Source: RUG13615 sp040307715
Lineage (GTDB): Bacteria > Bacillota > Clostridia > Peptostreptococcales > Anaerovoracaceae
Length of the DNA: 20,106 nucleotides
Direction of reading: 5' to 3'
NCBI GenBank assembly: GCA_040307715.1
Contig: JAWRJC010000125.1
Span: 1-20,106 of the forward strand
The notes under the pieces are model-generated. The model made no database searches, was not told the origin of the DNA, and saw only the letters and a list, made by a program, of their open reading frames with translations. Position 1 is the stretch's first letter; every line of letters starts with the position of its first letter. Below, one piece after another: positions 14,612-20,106 of the stretch. A program made the translations under genes and the position numbers.

Positions 14612-15776
14612 CTTCCACCTCCGCAGTGACACTGCCCGCATCGGCTGCAGGCGATTCTGTTTCCTTCTGCCGTCTGCCCTCCAGCCAGGGCATGAGATAG
14701 GAACTGTAGATCAGATCGATGATCGCCACGACGGGGATCGCCAGCAGGATACCGAGGATGCCGAACATGTTGCCGCCCACGACGACGCCGATCAGAATGA
14801 ACAGGCCCGAAACGCCGAGCGTATTGCCGAACAGACGAGGTTTGATGACATACCCGTCCAGGAACTGCAGACCGACCGTAAATGCCAGGAACAGCAATGC
14901 ATGGAAAGGTCTGACCATGAGCAGGATAAAAGCGCCGAATACGCCGCCCACGATCGGCCCGAAGGTCGGGATCAAGTTGGTGATGGCGACAATGACAGAG
15001 ATCAGTCCGGCATACTCCATACCAAGAACTGTCATAAAGATGAAATTCGCGATGCCGATGATGAGACAGTCGATCAAGTTAAAAACGATGTAGCGGTTGA
15101 AGATGCCGTGACACTTGTTGAGGAATACCATCAGTCCGTCATACCGCCTGCGGCCGCATACCGCGCGGAGCAGTCTGCAGCAGCCGGCTTTCAGGTGTTC
15201 TTTATCCAGCAGCATATACACCGAGAAAATCATTCCGATCACGATCGAAACAAGGCTCTTCCCCGCCACCAGTCCGGTCTCAAGAATGCCGTCCAGATTG
15301 TCCGTGATCATATCAGCAAGCGTATTGAGCAACCCCTCCGAGGAATCCAGGAACCGGCCGAGTCCGAGCATGGATCCGGACAGACCGATGCTCTCCAGCA
15401 GCCTGTTCAGAGAAGCGATGTACCCGTCCAGATTGTTCGCGAATGTCTTGATGCTGTCGATCAGCTGCGGGAGCAGCAGGATGATGACCAGTGACAGTAC
15501 GAGCAGAACGATCACAAAAGCCAGCACACCGGACAGTGCCCAGCGGCTTTTTTCCTTGCCGATCTTTTTAAGAACTCTGTTATTCAGGAAAACGGCCAGC
15601 GGATTGACCAGATACGCGATCACGATGCCGTAGATCACTGCCCTGAAAAAGCCAACAAAAGTCGCAACGCCGCCCCAGACACTGGCTAAATGTGTCAGAA
15701 CAACGTAAAGGAGGACGGCAATACAAGCCGCCACCGCGTAGGGATACCATTGAGTCTCTTTGAACGAACGTTTCAT
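14595..15776 (-). CDS. AI-2E family transporter (TqsA/PerM-type permease)
   Basis: A 393-residue membrane protein with about eight hydrophobic segments in the family pattern: two at the N-terminus, a pair around 80-110, an amphipathic external region about 110-165, then clustered C-terminal helices. Family motifs include IAYLVNPLAVFLNNRV (54-69), ITNLIPTFGPIVGGVFGA (about 275-292) and FLDGYVIKPRLFG. Members export small molecules or act in Na+/H+ exchange; being in the AI-2E family does not prove autoinducer export. A hydrophilic tail of about 35 residues ends the protein. The ribosome site is weak (GGAAAAG, 4 nt before the ATG) and lies beside a GC-rich inverted repeat. It is the first gene of the glycosidase operon and overlaps the DUF2804 gene. 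Confidence 0.9.
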   Translation of the reverse strand: MKRSFKETQWYPYAVAACIAVLLYVVLTHLASVWGGVATFVGFFRAVIYGIVIAYLVNPLAVFLNNRVLKKIGKEKSRWALSGVLAFVIVLLVLSLVIILLLPQLIDSIKTFANNLDGYIASLNRLLESIGLSGSMLGLGRFLDSSEGLLNTLADMITDNLDGILETGLVAGKSLVSIVIGMIFSVYMLLDKEHLKAGCCRLLRAVCGRRRYDGLMVFLNKCHGIFNRYIVFNLIDCLIIGIANFIFMTVLGMEYAGLISVIVAITNLIPTFGPIVGGVFGAFILLMVRPFHALLFLAFTVGLQFLDGYVIKPRLFGNTLGVSGLFILIGVVVGGNMFGILGILLAIPVVAIIDLIYSSYLMPWLEGRRQKETESPAADAGSVTAEVEDGTQS

Positions 15777-15785
15777 GTCACTTTT

Positions 15786-15901
15786 CCGGCCGCTGCAGCG
15801 CCGGTTTCATTCTTTCTTCATGAAATAGATAACGGATACCCATGGCAAGGATATCCGTTAAAAGTGTAGCATATGGATACCGGCAATTCAATTCCTGCCG
15901 G
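15786..15901 (-). promoter_or_regulatory. Promoter and three inverted repeats in the leader of the glycosidase operon
   Basis: The 143-bp gap before the AI-2E gene holds a minus-strand promoter: -35 TTGAAT (15891-15886), a 17-bp spacer, and -10 TACACT (15868-15863) with TGC before it. Three inverted repeats surround it. CCGGCA-N10-TGCCGG (15880-15901) encloses the -35. TAACGGATA-N13-TATCCGTTA (15830-15860) begins at the expected transcription start. A GC-rich palindrome (CCGG, CGCTGCAGCG, CCGG at 15786-15804) abuts the weak ribosome site. The second could also end transcription from the upstream CPBP gene, though it lacks a U run. Confidence 0.55.
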
Positions 15902-15919
15902 GGCGGTGCTTTCGATCCG

Positions 15920-16813
15920 CTAACGTCCTTTTTTGTAAAGAATCGCAGCCACGATCAGAAGCGGCAACCCGGCTAAAAGCCCGTTCGGTGCAGGTCCTAG
16001 CAACCTCGCAGAACCTCCGGCAACGACACAGACCATCAGCGGGACGCCGGCAGCTGCATTAAACGTACCGTGGATCAGAGACGGGAGCCAGATCGTGCCG
16101 CTCCGCTCATACAGCCAGTCACACAGAATGCCGATCGCAACGGTGAAAATACAGAAGAGAAGCATCCCGATGACCGGGAATCCCACATACCCAAAACCGT
16201 ATTCATAGCCGATCAGCCAGATGATCGGCCAGTGCCAAGCGCCCCAGATGATGCCGCCGAGGATCCACCCTTTCCTGCGGCCGTATTTTGCCTTGAGCTG
16301 CGGATACAGAAACCCCCGCCAGCCGACCTCTTCTCCCATGCTCACGACCGCGTTGACCAGCGGCGCGTACGTCACGGCGCTGACAATGTTAATCAATACG
16401 AGGAGCGAATACGAAAGCCCTTGCGCTTCGATCTGTGCAAAGGCCTCGCTGCCAACGGACTGTTCCATGGCTCTGCCGCTCGGATCAAAGTGGTCCGGAA
16501 AGACCAGGAAATACAGAACGGCACCGATGGCGGTCAGGATGGCCGGGCCGAACCACGCTGGCAGGATGTATTTGATGTTTTTCCGGATCTCCGGCCGCCA
16601 GCCCATCCGGGTCAGTTTTTCACCGGCAGCCAGCACACCGAGCAGCGGGACGAACATCATCGCTGCCATGACCAGTTGTCCGATCGTCTGATTGCCGCTC
16701 TTATAGAGCATCCAGACGCCGATCTGAATGAGATAGGCAACGCCAAAGGTGAAGACCAGATACTTAATGACCTTCGTCTTATCGAATTCTGTATTTAACT
16801 GTGCACCATTCAC
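15920..16813 (-). CDS. CPBP family intramembrane metalloprotease (CAAX protease/Abi-like)
   Basis: A 297-residue membrane protein with about eight hydrophobic segments. The three CPBP motifs are intact: EEVGWRG (E161, E162, R166), a second-helix HWP (H194), and HGTFNAA (H248, N252). Proteins of this group include Rce1-type CAAX proteases and putative bacteriocin-immunity or Abi proteins; bacterial substrates are mostly unknown. The gene probably starts at one of three in-frame GTGs (16825, 16822, 16813). I chose 16813, which has AAGGGTGG about 8-11 nt upstream. The ATG at 16873 lies inside the MerR gene and encodes an Arg/His-rich extension unlike the family. The gene follows the MerR stop immediately, so regulator and protease are probably made together. 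Confidence 0.82.
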   Translation of the reverse strand: MNGAQLNTEFDKTKVIKYLVFTFGVAYLIQIGVWMLYKSGNQTIGQLVMAAMMFVPLLGVLAAGEKLTRMGWRPEIRKNIKYILPAWFGPAILTAIGAVLYFLVFPDHFDPSGRAMEQSVGSEAFAQIEAQGLSYSLLVLINIVSAVTYAPLVNAVVSMGEEVGWRGFLYPQLKAKYGRRKGWILGGIIWGAWHWPIIWLIGYEYGFGYVGFPVIGMLLFCIFTVAIGILCDWLYERSGTIWLPSLIHGTFNAAAGVPLMVCVVAGGSARLLGPAPNGLLAGLPLLIVAAILYKKGR

Positions 16814-16829
16814 CCTGTTCACCACCCTT

Positions 16830-17594
16830 CTACTGTGCCGCAGGTGCAGCTTTACCTGCATCCGCCGATGCATCGTAGGTTTCCACGCACCAACTCTTCT
16901 TCCCGCAATCCGGACAAGTCAGCTTTCTCGTCGTCGGCGTGTGCGCTGCGAAAAACGCCTGTTTGTAGGACGGTTTGAAGACTTCGTGGCAGTGCGGGCA
17001 GATGTATTTGATGCGGCGGTAGTAATAGATCGATGTCGGAATCGCAAACGCGACCGCCAGCGCCAGCCAAACAAGGACCGGCCACCAGATTCCTTTCACA
17101 ATTCCCAGAATGATCGACCCGACTTCAAGGATATCCAGCGGGATGCCGATTCCCAGCGCCAAGGCCAGCAGAACACGGCGCATATGCCGGAGTTTATTGT
17201 AGTTTTCCATAATATTCGCCGCGTCAACTAAATCAGCATGATTGAGCGATTCCAGAGCGGACAGACCGCTGCGCATAGCCGCCAGTTCCTCCAGTTTATC
17301 CTTATCCGCCGCGATTTCTTCACGCAGCACAAGTTCCTGCTGATCGAGCAGCAGGCTGATCGTAGCGGCCGGATCCTCATCCTGCAGCAGTTTTGCGATA
17401 TTTTCGAGAGAAACATCGAGGCTGCGCAGAAAGCAGATGATCTTCATCTTCTGCAGATCTTCTTCACTGTACAGACGCCTGTCTCCTTCCGAACGCTCGC
17501 CCGGAACGAGGATCCCTCTCTGATCGTAATACTGGACGGTCCTGACGGTGGTCCCGCAGATGCTTGCCAACTCTCCTGTCGTGTATTTTGACAC
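16830..17594 (-). CDS. MerR-type regulator with transmembrane helices and C-terminal zinc ribbon
   Basis: A 254-residue protein. Residues 1-70 are a MerR winged helix-turn-helix (TTGELASICGTTVRTVQYYDQRG, then GDRRLYSEEDL). Residues 75-115 form the dimerisation coiled coil. Two hydrophobic segments (about 141-166 and 168-190) follow, then a zinc ribbon with C199/C202 (CPHC) and C227/C230 (CPDC), and an Ala-rich tail. Ordinary MerR proteins lack membrane helices, so this is a membrane-tethered regulator or sensor. The GTG at 17594 has a strong GGAGG about 9 nt upstream and begins right at the HTH; the ATG at 17630 lacks a good site. Its promoter shows the MerR hallmark (see 17619-17649), suggesting self-control. 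The adjacent protease gene hints at regulation by cleavage or of membrane stress. Confidence 0.88.
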   Translation of the reverse strand: MSKYTTGELASICGTTVRTVQYYDQRGILVPGERSEGDRRLYSEEDLQKMKIICFLRSLDVSLENIAKLLQDEDPAATISLLLDQQELVLREEIAADKDKLEELAAMRSGLSALESLNHADLVDAANIMENYNKLRHMRRVLLALALGIGIPLDILEVGSIILGIVKGIWWPVLVWLALAVAFAIPTSIYYYRRIKYICPHCHEVFKPSYKQAFFAAHTPTTRKLTCPDCGKKSWCVETYDASADAGKAAPAAQ

Positions 17595-17618
17595 AGCTTT
17601 CCACCTCCTTACAGGCTC

Positions 17619-17649
17619 ATCTTGATGCATGACGCTGCGTCACGAGCAA
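17619..17649 (-). promoter_or_regulatory. MerR-type promoter with 19-bp spacer and central dyad
   Basis: On the minus strand -35 TTGCTC (17649-17644) and -10 CAAGAT (17624-17619) are separated by 19 bp, the long spacing typical of MerR-controlled promoters. The spacer contains the perfect dyad TGACGC-A-GCGTCA (17630-17642), almost centred. It stands 25-55 bp before the GTG of the MerR gene, so autoregulation of the MerR/CPBP pair is likely. The hexamers are weak, as usual for this promoter class. The rest of 17650-17694 is A/T-tract DNA with no convincing hairpin to end rarD. Confidence 0.6.
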
Positions 17650-17694
17650 GTCTTTTTTGAAAAAGAATCGCAAAATCGGCCTTTTTTCTTGTTT

Positions 17695-18600
17695 TTATTC
17701 GGATTCAATCACTTCTCCGGTCTTTTTTCCGGTCCGGTACTCCCCGACTGAGAAGAATACAAGTCCGACCCAGATGATCGCAACCGCGATGAGTTCCACG
17801 CCGTCGATCGCTTCGTGGTAGATAAAGAGTCCCATGAGCATGGACAGTGTCGGACTGATATACTCCACAAGGCCCAGTTCGAACATCGTGACTTTCTGCG
17901 CCGCCGATGAAAAAAGACCAAGAGGGATCGCCGTCAGAAGCCCGCAGAGGAGCAGCAGACCGAACTGATATGGCTGCCCCTGCGAAAGCGCCCCTTTTCC
18001 GGTCACCTCCAGCCAGATGATGACACCAAGCGCGAACGGCGCGCATACGATCGTCTCATACACCAGCGAGATCAGCGGAGGCAGTGTGACCGTCTTCTTG
18101 ATTGCTGAGTAGATTGAGAACGAAACCGCTAGGCCGAGCGGGATAAACGGCAGTTTGTGAAAATGCACGAGCAGGATCACAACACTGACTGTCGCGAGGA
18201 AAAGAGCGGTTCCTTTATACCCGGTGAGTTTCTCCCTGAAGAGAACGATGCCGAACAGACAGACCATGAGCGGTTCAATATAGTATCCGATGCTGCAGTC
18301 GACGATATGGCCTGCATTGACCGCCCAGATGTACGTGCTCCAGTTGAGCGTGACGACGGCGCCGGCCAGAATCGACTTGACCGCCATCTTCCGGTCTTGG
18401 AAAAACGGCGCAAAGATCTCACGGAATGTGTAGGACCGGCGCGCCAGAAGAAGCGCACTCACGAAGACCAGCAGAATGCGGTAGATGATGATCGTCCCGC
18501 TGCTAATCGGCACCAGCGCCTTCCAGTAGCCCGGCAGCACGCCCCAGAGCATCATGCAGCCGATTGCCGCTGCCAGCCCCTGGCGGTGCCGTTTATCCAT
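17695..18600 (-). CDS. rarD: EamA family permease, RarD type
   Basis: A 301-residue membrane protein with ten hydrophobic segments in two EamA halves. RarD-type landmarks are the start MDKRHRQGLAAAIGCMMLWG, PGYWKAL (24-30), YRILLVF, WSTYIWAVNAGHIVDCSIGYYIEPL (split over helices 4-5) and LVEYISPTLSMLMG near the end. RarD proteins were named for chloramphenicol sensitivity, but transport of metabolites or cofactors is the general role. Start choice is uncertain: the ATG at 18600 gives the normal family length but has no good ribosome site; the ATG at 18639 adds 13 hydrophilic residues and also lacks one. The predicted transcript would begin near 18640, so the 18639 start would be leaderless. 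Confidence 0.85.
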   Translation of the reverse strand: MDKRHRQGLAAAIGCMMLWGVLPGYWKALVPISSGTIIIYRILLVFVSALLLARRSYTFREIFAPFFQDRKMAVKSILAGAVVTLNWSTYIWAVNAGHIVDCSIGYYIEPLMVCLFGIVLFREKLTGYKGTALFLATVSVVILLVHFHKLPFIPLGLAVSFSIYSAIKKTVTLPPLISLVYETIVCAPFALGVIIWLEVTGKGALSQGQPYQFGLLLLCGLLTAIPLGLFSSAAQKVTMFELGLVEYISPTLSMLMGLFIYHEAIDGVELIAVAIIWVGLVFFSVGEYRTGKKTGEVIESE

Positions 18601-18646
18601 GTTCAGTTGTACGCCGTCAGATTTCGTTAAAGGTTCCATGTCATTT

Positions 18647-18675
18647 ACTGTAACAGACTGCCTGTCCCCGCACAA
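18647..18675 (-). promoter_or_regulatory. Promoter for the RarD-type permease
   Basis: On the minus strand -35 TTGTGC (18675-18670), a 17-bp spacer and -10 TACAGT (18652-18647) preceded by TGT (extended -10). It begins directly after the terminator stem, making the permease its own unit. The expected transcription start is about 18640. Confidence 0.5.
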
Positions 18676-18709
18676 GAAAAAGCCCTGCAGATTTCCTCTG
18701 CAGGGCTTT
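18674..18709 (-). terminator. Rho-independent terminator after the oppF/small membrane protein unit
   Basis: A perfect 13-bp stem (AAAGCCCTGCAGA with TCTGCAGGGCTTT) closes a 5-nt loop (GGAAA on the minus strand), followed on the minus strand by TTCTTG, giving TTTTTCTTG with the stem end. It lies about 20 bp beyond the small gene's stop. The plus strand also carries a T run (CTTTTTTG), but no plus-strand gene precedes it. Confidence 0.88.
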
Positions 18710-18729
18710 CTTTTTTGTTTCGCATCCGG

Positions 18730-19044
18730 TCAGTGACCCATGTGTCCGATCAGGAAGATCAGAAGCGCGAATCCGCCGGCAATGGCGGCAACGATCAGAA
18801 GACCTGCCGCGATACCGCCTTTGATCATGGCGTTGCGTTCTTCCCGGGTCACCGTAAAGGTTTCCCCGTAAGGAGAATCGCTCCGCCCCGCACCTGCCTC
18901 CGGATCTTCGAAGTCCGGCCGCGTCTCTTTCCGGCTGCCGTGCAGCCTTTCAAACCGCGGGATCAGGATCGGCGTCGGCTCGATATCGCTCATACTGGCG
19001 ACCACGCGGCCGTCATCATCTTCGTATCGTTCGTTGCGTGCCAT
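18730..19044 (-). CDS. Small C-terminally membrane-anchored protein of unknown function
   Basis: A 104-residue protein. Residues 1-70 are hydrophilic, acidic and proline-containing (NERYEDDDGRVV, then IEPTPILIPRFERLHG). Residues about 74-99 form one hydrophobic helix rich in Gly, Ala and Ile, ending in HMGH, so the long part is probably cytoplasmic and the protein tail-anchored. Its ATG shares a base with the stop of the ABC ATPase gene (TAATG), which implies coupled translation. I recognise no family. It may be an accessory of the peptide transporter or simply its distal neighbour; the strong terminator just after it closes the operon. Confidence 0.7.
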   Translation of the reverse strand: MARNERYEDDDGRVVASMSDIEPTPILIPRFERLHGSRKETRPDFEDPEAGAGRSDSPYGETFTVTREERNAMIKGGIAAGLLIVAAIAGGFALLIFLIGHMGH

Positions 19045-20106
19045 TATTCAACCCCGAATGCTTCTTTGACATCGTCGTACAGATGACAGACGACATAGTG
19101 TCCAGGTTCGATTTCCTTCTGTACCGGTGCTTCCGTTTTGCACTTTTCCATGCACTGCGCGCAGCGCGTGTGGAACTTGCAGCCTTCCGGCGGATTGGCC
19201 GGGGACGGGATGGAGCCGGACAGCACGATGCGCTTCATCTTGACGGTCGGATCCGGGATCGGGATCGCTGAGAACAGCGCCTTCGTGTACGGGTGCAGCG
19301 GATTTCTGAAGATATCCTCCGTATCACCGTACTCGACCAGATTGCCCAGGTACATGACGCCGACCGCATCGGAGATGTGTTCAACGACGGACAGGTCATG
19401 CGAGATGAACAGGTAGGTCAGACCGAACTGTTCCTGCAGTTCCTGCAGCAGGTTGATGATCTGCGCCTGGATGGAGACGTCGAGCGCCGAGACCGGCTCG
19501 TCGCAGACGATGAACTCCGGATTGAGCGCGAGGGCTCTGGCGATGCAGATACGCTGCCGCTGGCCGCCGGAGAATTCGTGCGGATACCGGTCTTTGTGGA
19601 ACGGCTGCAGCCCGCACTTGTCCATGATATCGTCCAGATAGTCATTGTACTCCGCCTTGGAGACGATGTTATGCTCCCTGACGGCTTCGCCGATGATCTC
19701 GCCGACCGGCATACGCGGAGACAGCGAGGAGAACGGATCCTGGAAGATGATCTGCATCTTGGTGCGCATATCATGCATTTCCTTATTGGTCAGATCGTAG
19801 ACTTCCTGTCCGTTGAACAGCACGTCGCCGGCTGTCTTGTCGCCGGACAGACGCAGGATGGTGCGGCCGGTGGTCGTTTTGCCGCAGCCGGATTCACCGA
19901 CCAGACCCATCGTCTTTCCGCGTTCCAGATTGAACGTGACACCGTCGACTGCCTTGACATAGCCGCTGACTCTGCCGAGCATACCGTCCTTGATCGGAAA
20001 GTGCTTCTTCAGGTCTCTGACCTGCAGGATGTACTTCGGATCGTAGATCAGAGGCGATTTCTGTTCTTCGCCTTTTTTGCCGCCCTTCTTATGCCTTTTG
20101 TCAGCC
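19044..20106 (-). CDS. Oligopeptide/dipeptide ABC transporter ATP-binding protein, OppF/DppF type (5' end beyond window)
   Basis: The frame is open to the right edge, with 353 residues visible and the N-terminus missing. The visible beginning is a Lys/Gly-rich stretch (DKRHKKGGKKGEE), unusual ahead of the normal start LQVRDLKKHFPIK. In visible numbering: Walker A GESGCGKT at about 70-77, Q-loop QDPFSSLSPR near 122, signature FSGGQRQR about 178-185, Walker B FIVCDEP about 198-204, then the H-loop. The C-terminus carries the oligopeptide-transporter extension with cysteines (TRCAQCMEKC), seen in OppD/OppF and linked to an iron-sulfur centre in some members. It powers peptide uptake with a partner ATPase, presumably the next gene upstream. 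An in-frame ATG at 19982 is internal to the domain and is not the start. Confidence 0.93.
   Translation of the reverse strand, partial: ADKRHKKGGKKGEEQKSPLIYDPKYILQVRDLKKHFPIKDGMLGRVSGYVKAVDGVTFNLERGKTMGLVGESGCGKTTTGRTILRLSGDKTAGDVLFNGQEVYDLTNKEMHDMRTKMQIIFQDPFSSLSPRMPVGEIIGEAVREHNIVSKAEYNDYLDDIMDKCGLQPFHKDRYPHEFSGGQRQRICIARALALNPEFIVCDEPVSALDVSIQAQIINLLQELQEQFGLTYLFISHDLSVVEHISDAVGVMYLGNLVEYGDTEDIFRNPLHPYTKALFSAIPIPDPTVKMKRIVLSGSIPSPANPPEGCKFHTRCAQCMEKCKTEAPVQKEIEPGHYVVCHLYDDVKEAFGVE

Noticed and set aside
14601..15494. 297-codon plus-strand open frame opposite the AI-2E gene
   Set aside because: Highly Asp/Gln/Arg-rich, the usual antisense image of a hydrophobic membrane protein gene; no domain seen.
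14595..15776. Interpreting the AI-2E family gene as evidence of quorum sensing
   Set aside because: The family name is historical; members do various transport jobs and no luxS or lsr genes are in the window.
16070..16798. 242-codon plus-strand open frame opposite the CPBP gene
   Set aside because: Same antisense pattern; the minus strand has all three protease motifs.
17650..17694. Possible hairpin terminator after the RarD-type gene
   Set aside because: Only A/T tracts that pair weakly (GAAAAA with TTTTTC) and no GC stem; probably not a true intrinsic terminator.
1..20106. Mobile element, phage, CRISPR or tRNA-borne island
   Set aside because: I saw no transposase, integrase, direct repeats, spacer arrays or tRNA-like cloverleafs; the base and codon character looks even throughout.

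Overview
The window reads as chromosomal DNA from a Bacillota (Firmicutes) bacterium, probably a gut-type anaerobe. The reasons are strong AGGAGG-type ribosome sites, GTG starts, short gene gaps with many stop/start overlaps, and family content: a GPH sugar symporter, an L-fucose-isomerase-like protein, a YihQ-like GH31 glycosidase, an AI-2E family permease, a flavodoxin with a cyclophilin-like tail, and a diaminopropionate ammonia-lyase. Assignment below phylum is not supported by anything I can see. All genes but one lie on the minus strand. I saw no phage, IS, CRISPR, tRNA or rRNA.

Layout in transcription order on the minus strand, from the right edge. (1) 20106-18730: the end of an oligopeptide ABC transporter operon (OppF/DppF-type ATPase) and a coupled small membrane-anchored protein, closed by a strong terminator. 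(2) 18600-17695: a RarD-type EamA permease. (3) 17594-15920: a membrane-bound MerR-type regulator with a zinc ribbon, overlapping or abutting a CPBP (CAAX-protease-like) membrane protein. Its promoter has the 19-bp spacer and central dyad typical of MerR control. (4) 15776-5507: an eight-gene run, probably one operon, encoding an AI-2E family permease, a DUF2804 protein, an MBL-fold hydrolase, an extended SDR, a GH31 glycosidase, a GPH symporter, a fucose/arabinose-isomerase-like protein and a PlsC-type acyltransferase. (5) 4623-5501 on the plus strand: a LysR regulator, divergent from (6) 4491-1912: a small helical protein, a DLH-like hydrolase, a flavodoxin/cyclophilin-like fusion and a cyclophilin-like lipoprotein, closed by a terminator. 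(7) 1767 to the left edge: one uninterrupted reading frame joining a C39-like cysteine-peptidase domain to a nearly complete diaminopropionate ammonia-lyase, with its own good promoter.

How the genes may work together: block 4 looks like uptake of a glycoside (GPH symporter), hydrolysis (GH31), isomerisation of the released sugar, and further steps by the SDR and MBL enzymes. The GH31 aligns with E. coli YihQ (sulfoquinovosidase) in every catalytic and most substrate residues, at a constant offset. The arginine that grips the sulfonate is glutamine here, and none of the known sulfoglycolysis core enzymes is present. The substrate may therefore be something other than sulfoquinovose. Block 6 looks like a LysR-controlled redox/detoxification unit. 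The two observations I would check first are the peptidase-ammonia-lyase fusion at 1-1767 and the altered glycosidase pocket at 10760-10762.
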